Source: Enterobacteriaceae bacterium UBA3516 (lineage in GTDB: Bacteria; Pseudomonadota; Gammaproteobacteria; Enterobacterales; Enterobacteriaceae). Taken from it: a stretch of DNA of 5,109 nucleotides. The position numbers were made by a program, and so were the translations under genes. The first letter of the stretch is position 1. Each line of letters begins with the position of its first letter. The notes beneath the pieces are model-generated. The model was not told where the DNA came from. It was given only the letters and a program-made list of their open reading frames with translations, and ran no database searches. This document shows positions 1 through 5,109 of the stretch, piece after piece. The stretch spans positions 1 through 5,109 of the forward strand of contig DFPL01000168.1 of NCBI GenBank assembly GCA_002377245.1. Reading direction: 5' to 3'.

Positions 1-3
1 TAG
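1..3 (+). other. Possible stop codon of the upstream gene (motB expected)
   Basis: The window opens with TAG, one base before the GTG start of cheA. In the enterobacterial motA-motB-cheA-cheW operon, motB ends immediately upstream of cheA, so this triplet could be its terminator. Only three bases are visible and the frame cannot be checked, so this rests on gene order rather than on sequence. Confidence 0.35.
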
Positions 4-4
4 C

Positions 5-2047
5 GTGAGCATGGATATTAGCGATTTTTATCAGACGTTCTTTGATGAAGCTGACGAGTTGTTGGCGGATATGGAGCAGCACCTGCTGGATCTGGTGCCG
101 GAAGCGCCAGATTCGGAACAACTCAACGCCATCTTTCGTGCAGCCCACTCCATAAAAGGAGGCGCAGGCACGTTTGGCTTCACCATTTTGCAGGAAACCA
201 CGCACTTAATGGAAAACCTGCTTGATGAAGCCCGCCGCGGAGAGATGCAGCTTAATACCGACATTATCAACCTGTTTTTGGAAACCAAAGATATTATGCA
301 GGAACAGCTCGACGCCTATAAAAGCTCCACCGAGCCCGATGCCGCAAGCTTTGAATATATCTGTAATGCGCTGCGTCAATTAGCGCTGGAAGCCAAAGGT
401 GAAGTTGTACCTGCCGCTAACAGTGGCGCTAAATTGTCTGTTGTCGATACGGCTTGTGCGCCGGCAGCCGCGGCACCCGCAGCCAATGAAACAGAGGGCA
501 AGCTGCGTATCGTCCTGTCGGGCCTGAAAGAGGGTGAAGTTAACCTGCTCGAAGAAGAGCTCGGTAACCTGGCTACCCTCAGCGATGTGGTGAAAGGGAC
601 CAACACCTTAAGCGCGACCCTTGACGGTGGCGTTGGCGAGGACGACATCACTGCCGTGCTCTGCTTTGTGATTGAACCCGATCAAATTGCCTTTGAAACC
701 GCAGCGGCCAGCGCACCTGCCGAAGCGGTTGAAGAGGTGGTTGAAGCCGCCCCGGTTACCGCCGTTGAGGCTGCTCCTGCCGTTGCTCAGCCGCCAGCGC
801 TTAAGGCCGTGCCGAAAGAGCAACCTGCCGGACGTGCGGAAAAACCAGCGCGTGCCAGCGAGTCCACCAGCATCCGCGTTGCGGTTGAGAAAGTGGATCA
901 GCTGATTAACCTGGTGGGTGAACTGGTGATTACCCAGTCCATGCTGGCGCAGCGCTCCAATGAGCTGGACCCGGTCAACCACGGTGATTTGATCACCAGC
1001 ATGACGCAACTTCAGCGCAACGCCCGCGATCTGCAAGAATCCGTTATGTCCATCCGTATGATGCCGATGGAATATGTCTTCAGCCGCTTCCCGCGTCTGG
1101 TGCGTGACCTGGCTACCAAGCTCGACAAACAGGTGGAACTTACCCTGCAAGGGAGCTCCACTGAACTGGATAAGAGCCTGATCGAACGTATCATCGATCC
1201 GTTAACGCACCTGGTGCGCAACAGTCTTGATCACGGTATTGAAACGCCAGAAAAACGCGTGGCGGCAGGAAAATCCCCGGTGGGCAACCTGATTCTGTCC
1301 GCAGAGCATCAGGGCGGTAACATCTGTATCGAAGTGACCGATGACGGTGCGGGCCTCAACCGTGAGCGCATTCTGGCAAAAGCCCTCTCCCAGGGGATGG
1401 CGGTTAGTGAAAACATGTCTGATGAAGATGTCGGCATGCTGATCTTCGCGCCAGGCTTCTCTACCGCTGAGCAGGTGACCGATGTCTCTGGTCGCGGCGT
1501 AGGGATGGACGTGGTGAAACGTAACATCCAGGAAATGGGTGGCCACGTTGAGATCAAATCGAAACAAGGTCAGGGCACCACCATTCGCATTCTGCTGCCA
1601 TTGACCCTCGCTATTCTTGACGGCATGTCCGTGAAAGTCAGCGACGAAGTGTTTATTCTTCCGCTGAATGCCGTGATGGAATCTCTGCAACCGCGTGACG
1701 AAGATCTCCATCCGTTGGCCGGTGGCGAGCGCGTACTGGAAGTGCGTGGCGAATACCTGCCGTTAGTGGAATTGTGGAAAGTTTTCGATGTGTCCGGCGC
1801 GAAAACCGAAGCCACGCAGGGTATTGTGGTGATTCTGCAAAGCGCAGGTCGTCGCTATGCGCTGCTGGTGGATCAGCTGATCGGTCAGCATCAGGTCGTG
1901 GTGAAAAACCTCGAAAGCAATTACCGTAAAGTGCCGGGGATTTCTGCGGCTACCATCCTCGGTGATGGTAGCGTTGCGCTGATTGTCGATGTCTCGGCAC
2001 TTCAGGGATTAAATCGCGAACAACGTATGGCGCACACAGCCGCCTGA
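5..2047 (+). CDS. cheA: Chemotaxis sensor histidine kinase CheA (long form)
   Basis: Cytoplasmic kinase that autophosphorylates in receptor-CheW arrays and passes phosphate to CheY and CheB. Visible domains: P1 phosphotransfer (about 1-132) with phospho-accepting His48 in AAHSIKGG, plus Lys51, His67 and Glu70; P2 CheY/CheB-binding domain (about 164-232); P3 dimerisation helices (about 288-355); P4 ATPase (about 356-535) with N box RNSLDHG (His410), G1 box DDGAG (446-450), F box FAPGFS (481-486) and G2 box GRGVG (496-500); P5 CheW-like domain (about 536-680). All catalytic motifs are intact. The GTG start gives N-terminus MSMDISDF, as in E. coli; an ATG lies two codons later. At 680 residues it is longer than the E. 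coli protein (654 as I recall). The extra length is in an Ala/Pro/Glu-rich P2-P3 linker and the P1-P2 linker. cheW follows 20 bases after the stop. Confidence 0.98.
   Translation: MSMDISDFYQTFFDEADELLADMEQHLLDLVPEAPDSEQLNAIFRAAHSIKGGAGTFGFTILQETTHLMENLLDEARRGEMQLNTDIINLFLETKDIMQEQLDAYKSSTEPDAASFEYICNALRQLALEAKGEVVPAANSGAKLSVVDTACAPAAAAPAANETEGKLRIVLSGLKEGEVNLLEEELGNLATLSDVVKGTNTLSATLDGGVGEDDITAVLCFVIEPDQIAFETAAASAPAEAVEEVVEAAPVTAVEAAPAVAQPPALKAVPKEQPAGRAEKPARASESTSIRVAVEKVDQLINLVGELVITQSMLAQRSNELDPVNHGDLITSMTQLQRNARDLQESVMSIRMMPMEYVFSRFPRLVRDLATKLDKQVELTLQGSSTELDKSLIERIIDPLTHLVRNSLDHGIETPEKRVAAGKSPVGNLILSAEHQGGNICIEVTDDGAGLNRERILAKALSQGMAVSENMSDEDVGMLIFAPGFSTAEQVTDVSGRGVGMDVVKRNIQEMGGHVEIKSKQGQGTTIRILLPLTLAILDGMSVKVSDEVFILPLNAVMESLQPRDEDLHPLAGGERVLEVRGEYLPLVELWKVFDVSGAKTEATQGIVVILQSAGRRYALLVDQLIGQHQVVVKNLESNYRKVPGISAATILGDGSVALIVDVSALQGLNREQRMAHTAA
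280..298 (+). other. cheA: Internal translation start for the short form CheA(S)
   Basis: In E. coli a second product, CheA(S), is made from an internal AUG at Met98; it lacks the phospho-accepting His48. Here codon 98 is also ATG (296-298), in the same sequence context (ETKDIMQEQL), preceded by GGAAA at 280-284 as a weak ribosome-binding sequence. The position and context are seen directly. That it is used here is inferred from E. coli. Confidence 0.6.
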
Positions 2048-2067
2048 TTGAGTAAAAAGGTAAAAAC

Positions 2068-2571
2068 ATGACCGGTATGAGTAATGTAACAAAACTGGCG
2101 GGCGAGCCATCAGGTCAGGAATTCCTGGTGTTTACCCTGGGCGATGAAGAATATGGAATCGATATTCTCAAAGTTCAGGAAATCCGGGGATACGATCAGG
2201 TCACCCGCATTGCCAATACACCTGACTTTATCAAAGGCGTCACTAACCTGCGCGGCGTCATTGTGCCTATCGTCGATCTGCGCGTGAAGTTCAGCCAGCA
2301 GGACGTGGAGTATAACGACAACACCGTGGTTATCGTGCTGAACTTTGGTCAGCGTGTGGTCGGCATTGTGGTTGACGGCGTCTCCGACGTTCTGTCTCTG
2401 GTTTCCGACCAGATTCGTCCGGCCCCTGAATTCGCCGTGACCCTCTCGACAGAATACCTGACGGGTCTGGGCGCTATCGGTGACCGTATGCTGATTCTGG
2501 TGAACATCGAGAAGCTGCTGAACAGTGACGAAATGGCACTGTTGGATATCGCGGCAACGCAGGTCGCCTGA
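2068..2571 (+). CDS. cheW: Chemotaxis coupling protein CheW
   Basis: Cytoplasmic adaptor that links chemoreceptors to the P5 domain of CheA in chemosensory arrays. The 167-residue product has the standard E. coli length and is a single CheW domain (about 15-160). The receptor/CheA contact region is intact: Val36 and Glu38 in KVQEIRG, and Arg62 in the NLRGVIVPIVDLR segment. The C-terminus EMALLDIAATQVA is close to that of E. coli. The ATG start has AAGG (2057-2060) seven bases upstream, and MTGM matches the family N-terminus. It is the last gene of the motility/chemotaxis operon here, because a strong terminator begins six bases after its stop codon. No chemoreceptor gene follows. Confidence 0.98.
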   Translation: MTGMSNVTKLAGEPSGQEFLVFTLGDEEYGIDILKVQEIRGYDQVTRIANTPDFIKGVTNLRGVIVPIVDLRVKFSQQDVEYNDNTVVIVLNFGQRVVGIVVDGVSDVLSLVSDQIRPAPEFAVTLSTEYLTGLGAIGDRMLILVNIEKLLNSDEMALLDIAATQVA

Positions 2572-2577
2572 TGCGCT

Positions 2578-2615
2578 AAGCTCTTCCGTCGTCCGGCGGG
2601 AGAGCTTTATTTTTT
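2578..2615 (+). terminator. Rho-independent terminator after cheW
   Basis: AAGCTCT (2578-2584) pairs with AGAGCTT (2601-2607). The stem continues inward with T-G, C-G, C-G and G-C pairs to about 11 bp, and the hairpin is followed by TATTTTTT. It lies just after the cheW stop, so it should end the mot-che transcript before the fimbrial genes. Confidence 0.92.
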
Positions 2616-2806
2616 ACTTATATCCTCTGTTTCATCTCTCTCCTCCGTTTTTGTCTTCCCCCATTGTTGTGCTCGGTTAACGATTATTTTAGCCTGTGTA
2701 AATGATGTTTTCTTGCTGCTTAAATTATTATATTATTGCCTCATTCTCAGAAGGGCGTTTATTTCCCCAAAACGTCACTGAAAATGTGCGAAGCGTTATT
2801 TAAACA

Positions 2807-2845
2807 GGCTGACTGTGCGCGCCTTTTCACTCAGCCGGGTTTTTT
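2807..2845 (+). terminator. Possible terminator-like hairpin upstream of the first pilin gene
   Basis: GGCTGA (2807-2812) pairs with TCAGCC (2831-2836), with two further pairs possible inside after a mismatch. GGG and then six T residues (2840-2845) follow. The stem is short, the loop is long (18 bases) and the T run is three bases away from the stem, so it is weaker than the other two terminators in the window. It could be a backstop for read-through from cheW or a leader structure for the pilin gene. Confidence 0.4.
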
Positions 2846-2847
2846 AT

Positions 2848-2903
2848 TGATTTAAAGAATGACGAGCTGTCAGGCAGCGATGGAAATGCGAATCTTTAAA
2901 TCA
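2848..2903. repeat. 11-bp perfect inverted repeat before the first pilin gene
   Basis: TGATTTAAAGA (2848-2858) and its exact reverse complement TCTTTAAATCA (2893-2903) are separated by 34 bases. Inside the loop a smaller stem GCTG/CAGC (2866-2869 / 2875-2878) can form. The second arm ends 43 bases before the pilin ATG. It could be a pair of protein-binding sites (arm centres 45 bp apart) or a stem in the 5' leader RNA. The repeat is certain by inspection; its role is unknown. Confidence 0.7.
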
Positions 2904-2946
2904 TTTACAGCGATATGAATAACTTGCGGCATTTCCGGAACGGTTA

Positions 2947-3516
2947 ATGAAAATAACATATATTCTTTTACTCAGCAGTCTCTCTGCGTTTTGCATCCTC
3001 CCGGCGCGTGCGGCAGTCAGTAGCGGGACCATTGGCGTCAGTTTAACGCTTTCTAATGGTTGCTTAATTAATGGCTCGACCAATCAAAATGGGATTAATT
3101 TAGGCAGCCTGAATTTTGGCGAAAGCCCTGCGACTTTTTCGCAACTCTCAACCCAACTTACCGGCTCTGGAACCGCAGCCAATGCGATAGGCGTGCAATG
3201 CACCACCCAGAGTTACAGCGTCGTGGTGACAGGCAACACCAATACCGTTGCGCCGGCCACCGCAGTGGGGATTCCAGGCAGCACCGCGCGTTATTTACGT
3301 AGCGCATCCAACAGCACACAGGGCGTCGCCTACCGTCTGTACAGTGATGGCACCTTTAATGCTGAGGTTGCTAATAATTCTCCGCTTCCTCGCGTCTCTT
3401 CTGCGCAAGGCGTGGATTATTACACCTTGTATGGGCGAATTCAGGGAGCAGGAAATAACCCTGCGGTTATGCCAGGTATTTATACGGACACGATAAATGT
3501 CAGCATCATTTATTAG
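2947..3516 (+). CDS. SCPU/Csu-type pilin subunit, stand-alone paralogue
   Basis: Secreted 189-residue protein of the spore coat U (SCPU) family, used as a pilus subunit in archaic (Csu-type) chaperone-usher fimbriae. It would cross the inner membrane via Sec and be assembled by a periplasmic chaperone and outer-membrane usher. Residues 1-22 are a signal peptide (Lys2, hydrophobic core, cleavage after ARA). The mature protein carries the family pattern NGCLINGS (Cys39), LNFG (55-58), QCTT (Cys85) and a C-terminal GIYTDTINVSIIY strand. The two cysteines probably form a disulfide. ATG 2947 is supported by the signal peptide; GGAA at 2937-2940 is a modest ribosome-binding sequence. It is about 60% identical to the next pilin by hand alignment but is cut off from it by its own terminator, so it is likely monocistronic. 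It could be an alternative or extra major subunit; the exact role is not shown. Confidence 0.9.
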   Translation: MKITYILLLSSLSAFCILPARAAVSSGTIGVSLTLSNGCLINGSTNQNGINLGSLNFGESPATFSQLSTQLTGSGTAANAIGVQCTTQSYSVVVTGNTNTVAPATAVGIPGSTARYLRSASNSTQGVAYRLYSDGTFNAEVANNSPLPRVSSAQGVDYYTLYGRIQGAGNNPAVMPGIYTDTINVSIIY

Positions 3517-3570
3517 TGTAGAGTGAATGCTGAATTAATCGAAAATACGATTTCTTTACATTTTGCACAT

Positions 3571-3597
3571 GGCCGACATCACGTCGGCCTTTTTATA
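3571..3597 (+). terminator. Strong rho-independent terminator after the first pilin gene
   Basis: GGCCGAC (3571-3577) pairs perfectly with GTCGGCC (3583-3589) around the five-base loop ATCAC, followed by TTTTT (3590-3594). It begins about 55 bases after the pilin stop and should separate this gene from the downstream pilin operon. Confidence 0.93.
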
Positions 3598-3699
3598 TTA
3601 TGAATTTAACATTTCACTCAGTGTAACATATATTAAATATTGTTCGCTGCAGCTTAACTATGAATAAAGTAAGTCTCACTTAATTTCTCTGAAGCCACA

Positions 3700-3729
3700 T
3701 TAAAACATATATATTTTCCTTGGTACAAT
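3700..3729 (+). promoter_or_regulatory. Candidate extended -10 promoter for the pilin operon
   Basis: TGGTACAAT (3721-3729) is an extended -10 element: TG, one base, then TACAAT, which matches TATAAT at five of six positions. TTAAAA (3700-3705) lies 18 bases upstream as a weak -35 (four of six). Initiation would fall near 3736, giving a leader of about 250 bases and placing the CRP site over the start point. Promoter use is not shown by sequence alone. Confidence 0.4.
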
Positions 3730-3730
3730 A

Positions 3731-3752
3731 TATTGTGATGCGCATCACATAA
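3731..3752. promoter_or_regulatory. CRP-cAMP binding site
   Basis: TGTGA (3734-3738), six-base spacer TGCGCA, TCACA (3745-3749): both half-sites match the CRP consensus exactly, and the 16-bp core is a perfect palindrome with AT-rich flanks. It is centred at 3741.5, about 245 bases before the pilin ATG. It suggests control of the pilin operon by carbon status. Whether CRP activates a downstream promoter or blocks the overlapping TACAAT promoter cannot be decided from sequence. Confidence 0.8.
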
Positions 3753-3975
3753 CGGCTGATATATCTTTTGCAAGCCGACATGTATATCCTTGTTTCAAAA
3801 AATAACCGATTGAAAATAAATGAGAATATGGGTTATTTCATCTGGTAATTAAGCGGCGGATTTTCATTGGTTGAACGCAGAATCATCAGCTAAATTTTTG
3901 TTATTACTACTTTTGAATTGAATTCTCTCGCCCGCTTTATCTTTATTTTTTATTACTCATTAGGTGCGTCATTCC

Positions 3976-3989
3976 GGAGGTGCAATATG
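3976..3989 (+). promoter_or_regulatory. Strong ribosome-binding site fixing the second pilin start
   Basis: GGAGG (3976-3980) sits six bases before ATG 3987. This decides the start over an in-frame TTG at 3918, which would add 23 residues before an already complete signal peptide. Confidence 0.9.
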
Positions 3990-4553
3990 AATAAAATACG
4001 CCTTGCCCTGGTTATGGGGGTCATCGCGATGTCGGTAAATAATGCCGACGCGGTTGTCAGTTCAGGCACAATCGGTGCGACATTGACGCTCTCTAACGGT
4101 TGCTTAATTAACGGCTCACCGTCACAAACCGGTATTAATTTCGGTACCCTCGACTTTGGTACGAATCCGGCCACCTTTAACCAGTTAACTACCCAGTTAT
4201 CGGGGACGGGCGCTGGCGGGAGTACGTTTACCATTCAGTGCACCACTACCAGTTATACCGTCCAGATAATCAGCAACACCAATACGGCGACGCCGACCAC
4301 CACCGTGGGTACACCGGGTGCGACACCCCGTTATCTTCGTACCGCTGCCAATACGCAGGGGGTGGCCTATAGCGTCTTCAGCGATAGCGCATTCAGTAAC
4401 GAAGTGGGTAATGGGGTCAACATTCCCCGTGCCTCCACCGCTGGCGGGGTGGACTCTTACACCCTGTATGGCCGGATCACCGGTGGCGGCAACAGCGTGA
4501 CCGTGCTGCCGGGGACCTATACCGATACGCTGAATGTGAACGTCGTCTACTGA
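3987..4553 (+). CDS. SCPU/Csu-type pilin subunit, first gene of the pilin operon
   Basis: Secreted 188-residue pilin of the spore coat U family, likely the main structural subunit of a Csu-type chaperone-usher pilus, by analogy with first-in-operon CsuA/B of Acinetobacter. Residues 1-22 form a signal peptide (MNKIR n-region, hydrophobic core, cleavage after ADA). The mature N-terminus VVSSGTIGATLTL has the alternating pattern expected of a donor strand. NGCLINGS (Cys39), LDFG (55-58) and QCTT (Cys85) are the family landmarks, and the protein ends GTYTDTLNVNVVY, a typical terminal strand. It is about 60% identical to the preceding pilin, and a 32-bp stretch around Cys39 is nearly identical in DNA. 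Tandem stops TGA-TAA end it, and the third subunit gene opens 10 bases later, implying one transcript. No chaperone or usher is visible, so the pilus assignment rests on family and context. Confidence 0.92.
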   Translation: MNKIRLALVMGVIAMSVNNADAVVSSGTIGATLTLSNGCLINGSPSQTGINFGTLDFGTNPATFNQLTTQLSGTGAGGSTFTIQCTTTSYTVQIISNTNTATPTTTVGTPGATPRYLRTAANTQGVAYSVFSDSAFSNEVGNGVNIPRASTAGGVDSYTLYGRITGGGNSVTVLPGTYTDTLNVNVVY

Positions 4554-4563
4554 TAAACACCGC

Positions 4564-5109
4564 ATGTGGGCGAAAGGGAATTGCGTCTCTCCTTTGAGAG
4601 GCAACAGGCTGTTACGCCCTTTTTTTGGGCTACTGCTATGCACAATGGGCTTACCGGACCGTGCAGTTGCCCTGACGGTTACGCAACAGACGTTCACCGT
4701 CGGCGCAACGGTAACGCCGGGCTGTTCGGTGACCAGCGGTACGGGCGGGGTGCTGGGGACGTTGAATTTCGGCACTTACACCGGGGCACAAAGTGGACAA
4801 GTGACGACCAGTTTTGTGCCTAACGCCGCGCTGTCTCTTGCCTGTACGCCGGGCGTGGCGCTCAGTATGACCATCAATAATGGGGCGAATTACTCGAACG
4901 TGCGTAATTTGCAACGTTCGGGAGGGACACAACGGGTGCCTTACCGGCTTTACAGCAGCAGTTCGCTGGCGGCTAACGCCGAAATTACGACGCAGTCCGT
5001 CGCCATTAGCTACACCGATGCAAACAATATTGCGTTAACTCTCTTTGCGGCGGCGCAGCTTACCGCTCTGAGTCCAGCGGGAACCTACACAGATCAACTC
5101 ACCGTGACC
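4564..5109 (+). CDS. SCPU/Csu-type pilus subunit, truncated by the window end
   Basis: Open frame of 182 codons without a stop, running off the right edge. Residues 1-36 look like a signal peptide with Lys/Arg (K4, R12, R15, R18), hydrophobic core FFGLLLCTMGL and cleavage after AVA. The mature part starts LTVTQQTFTVGATV and has Cys54 (TPGCSV), LNFG (67-70) and Cys94 (LACT). It reaches PAGTYTDQLTVT, which is close to the normal end of the SCPU domain, so only a few residues are probably missing. It is clearly more divergent than the two upstream pilins and resembles the minor subunits (CsuA/CsuB type) that follow the major pilin in Csu operons. The ATG is 10 bases after the upstream stops but has no obvious ribosome-binding site, so it may be translationally coupled. 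A CTG at 4609, seven bases after GAGAGG, is an alternative start giving a shorter signal peptide. Confidence 0.88.
   Translation, partial: MWAKGNCVSPLRGNRLLRPFFGLLLCTMGLPDRAVALTVTQQTFTVGATVTPGCSVTSGTGGVLGTLNFGTYTGAQSGQVTTSFVPNAALSLACTPGVALSMTINNGANYSNVRNLQRSGGTQRVPYRLYSSSSLAANAEITTQSVAISYTDANNIALTLFAAAQLTALSPAGTYTDQLTVT
4585..4630 (+). repeat. Two small hairpins inside the start of the third pilin gene
   Basis: GTCTCTC (4585-4591) can pair with GAGAGGC (4596-4602) around a four-base loop (one G-U pair), burying a GAGAGG ribosome-binding-like sequence. Next, GCCC (4616-4619) and GGGC (4627-4630) flank a run of seven T residues. Both lie in codons of the signal peptide. Their sequence is certain; a regulatory role is speculative. 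Confidence 0.4.

Larger units (their letters stand above)
2616..2946 (+). other. AT-rich intergenic region without a confident gene
   Basis: About 330 bases between the cheW terminator and the first pilin gene. It starts with a pyrimidine-rich stretch (about 2620-2662), followed by AT-rich DNA. A 33-codon frame opens at ATG 2702 and stops at TAA 2801-2803, but it has no ribosome-binding site and resembles nothing I know. TATATT/TATTAT at 2729-2736 could serve as a -10 element, though no good -35 lies 16-18 bases upstream. A terminator-like hairpin and an inverted repeat are listed separately. No chemoreceptor remnant or flagellar sigma-28 promoter could be recognised. The promoter of the downstream pilin gene should lie here but is not identifiable with confidence. 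Confidence 0.7.
3598..3975 (+). promoter_or_regulatory. AT-rich regulatory region of the pilin operon
   Basis: About 380 bases with no credible gene, far richer in A and T than the flanking coding sequence and full of TATAT and TTAA steps. Such DNA in front of enterobacterial fimbrial operons is typically bound by the silencer H-NS; that is inference here. Visible elements are a TAAGT-CTC-ACTTA palindrome (3670-3682), two AACATATAT copies (about 3625 and 3704), a CRP site (3731-3752), an overlapping ACAATATATTGT palindrome (3725-3736) and GATATATC (3758-3765). A weak TTGGTT/TAAATT pair with 18-bp spacing (3867-3872 / 3891-3896) is another possible promoter. Only tiny frames of about 7-10 codons open here (for example at 3660 and 3820), none with a ribosome-binding site. 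Confidence 0.65.

Noticed and set aside
608..1150. Long minus-strand frame opposite cheA, and others opposite cheA and the pilins (for example 1202-1711, 4197-4775)
   Set aside because: They lie opposite well-supported genes, have low-complexity or His/Arg-rich products without recognisable domains, and are typical by-products of codon bias on the coding strand.
2853..2883. Flagellar sigma-28 promoter before the first pilin (TAAAG ... CGAT)
   Set aside because: The two half-elements are 15 rather than about 11 bases apart, and the -10 half matches GCCGATAA only in its CGAT core. A similar TAAAGTAA at 3665 has no -10 partner at all.
2947..3012. Lipoprotein signal at Cys16 of the first pilin
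   Set aside because: The residues before the Cys (SAF) do not fit a lipobox, since a bulky Phe is at -1. A normal ARA signal peptidase I site follows six residues later.
3918..3986. Upstream in-frame start (TTG 3918) adding 23 residues to the second pilin
   Set aside because: The added part would precede a complete signal peptide. ATG 3987 has GGAGG at ideal spacing, while 3918 has no ribosome-binding site.
4566..4823. Frame starting with GTG 4566 and ending at 4823
   Set aside because: It overlaps the third pilin in a different frame and its product has no pilin features. The frame from ATG 4564 stays open to the window end and encodes signal peptide, both cysteines and the terminal strand.
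2947..5109. Spore coat function, from the family name
   Set aside because: The neighbouring genes are enterobacterial chemotaxis genes and no sporulation gene is present. In Gram-negative bacteria SCPU domains occur in secreted pilus subunits.
1..5109. CRISPR arrays, tRNA or rRNA genes, insertion-sequence ends, integrase or attachment sites
   Set aside because: No regularly spaced repeats, cloverleaf, transposase-like frame or flanking direct repeats were seen. The fimbrial genes show no visible mobility machinery within this window.

Overview
The window reads as chromosomal DNA of an enterobacterium close to Enterobacter and its relatives. CheA and CheW look nearly collinear with the Escherichia coli proteins as I remember them, and the fimbrial genes have the look of enterobacterial Csu-type pilins. 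The genus is an inference from protein similarity by eye; no search was run. All genes seen are on the + strand.

Positions 1-2615 are the distal half of the flagellar motility/chemotaxis operon (motA-motB-cheA-cheW order in E. coli). They hold complete cheA (680 codons, with the conserved internal start for the short form), complete cheW (167 codons), and a strong intrinsic terminator just after cheW that closes the operon. A TAG at 1-3 may be the stop codon of motB.

Positions 2616-2946 are a gene-poor, AT-rich gap. It holds a possible second terminator hairpin (2807-2845), an 11-bp perfect inverted repeat (2848-2858 / 2893-2903), and no confident gene.

Positions 2947-5109 carry three consecutive genes for secreted proteins of the spore coat U (SCPU)/Csu family. 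These are pilin subunits of archaic chaperone-usher pili, unrelated to sporulation here. The first (189 aa) is a stand-alone gene with its own strong terminator. After about 470 bases of AT-rich regulatory DNA, which contains a near-consensus CRP-cAMP site, come a second pilin (188 aa, about 60% identical to the first by hand alignment) and, 10 bases further on, a third, more divergent subunit that runs off the right edge. Chaperone, usher and tip-adhesin genes would be expected to the right, but they are not in the window.

The most notable points are these. A Csu-type pilus locus lies directly behind cheW, where E. coli and Salmonella have the chemoreceptor operon (tar...cheRBYZ). A duplicated pilin gene is separated transcriptionally from its operon. 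A CRP palindrome overlaps a second palindrome and an extended -10 promoter. The third gene has an unclear start, with a T7 tract in its signal-peptide codons. I see no evidence of a wholly new type of system.
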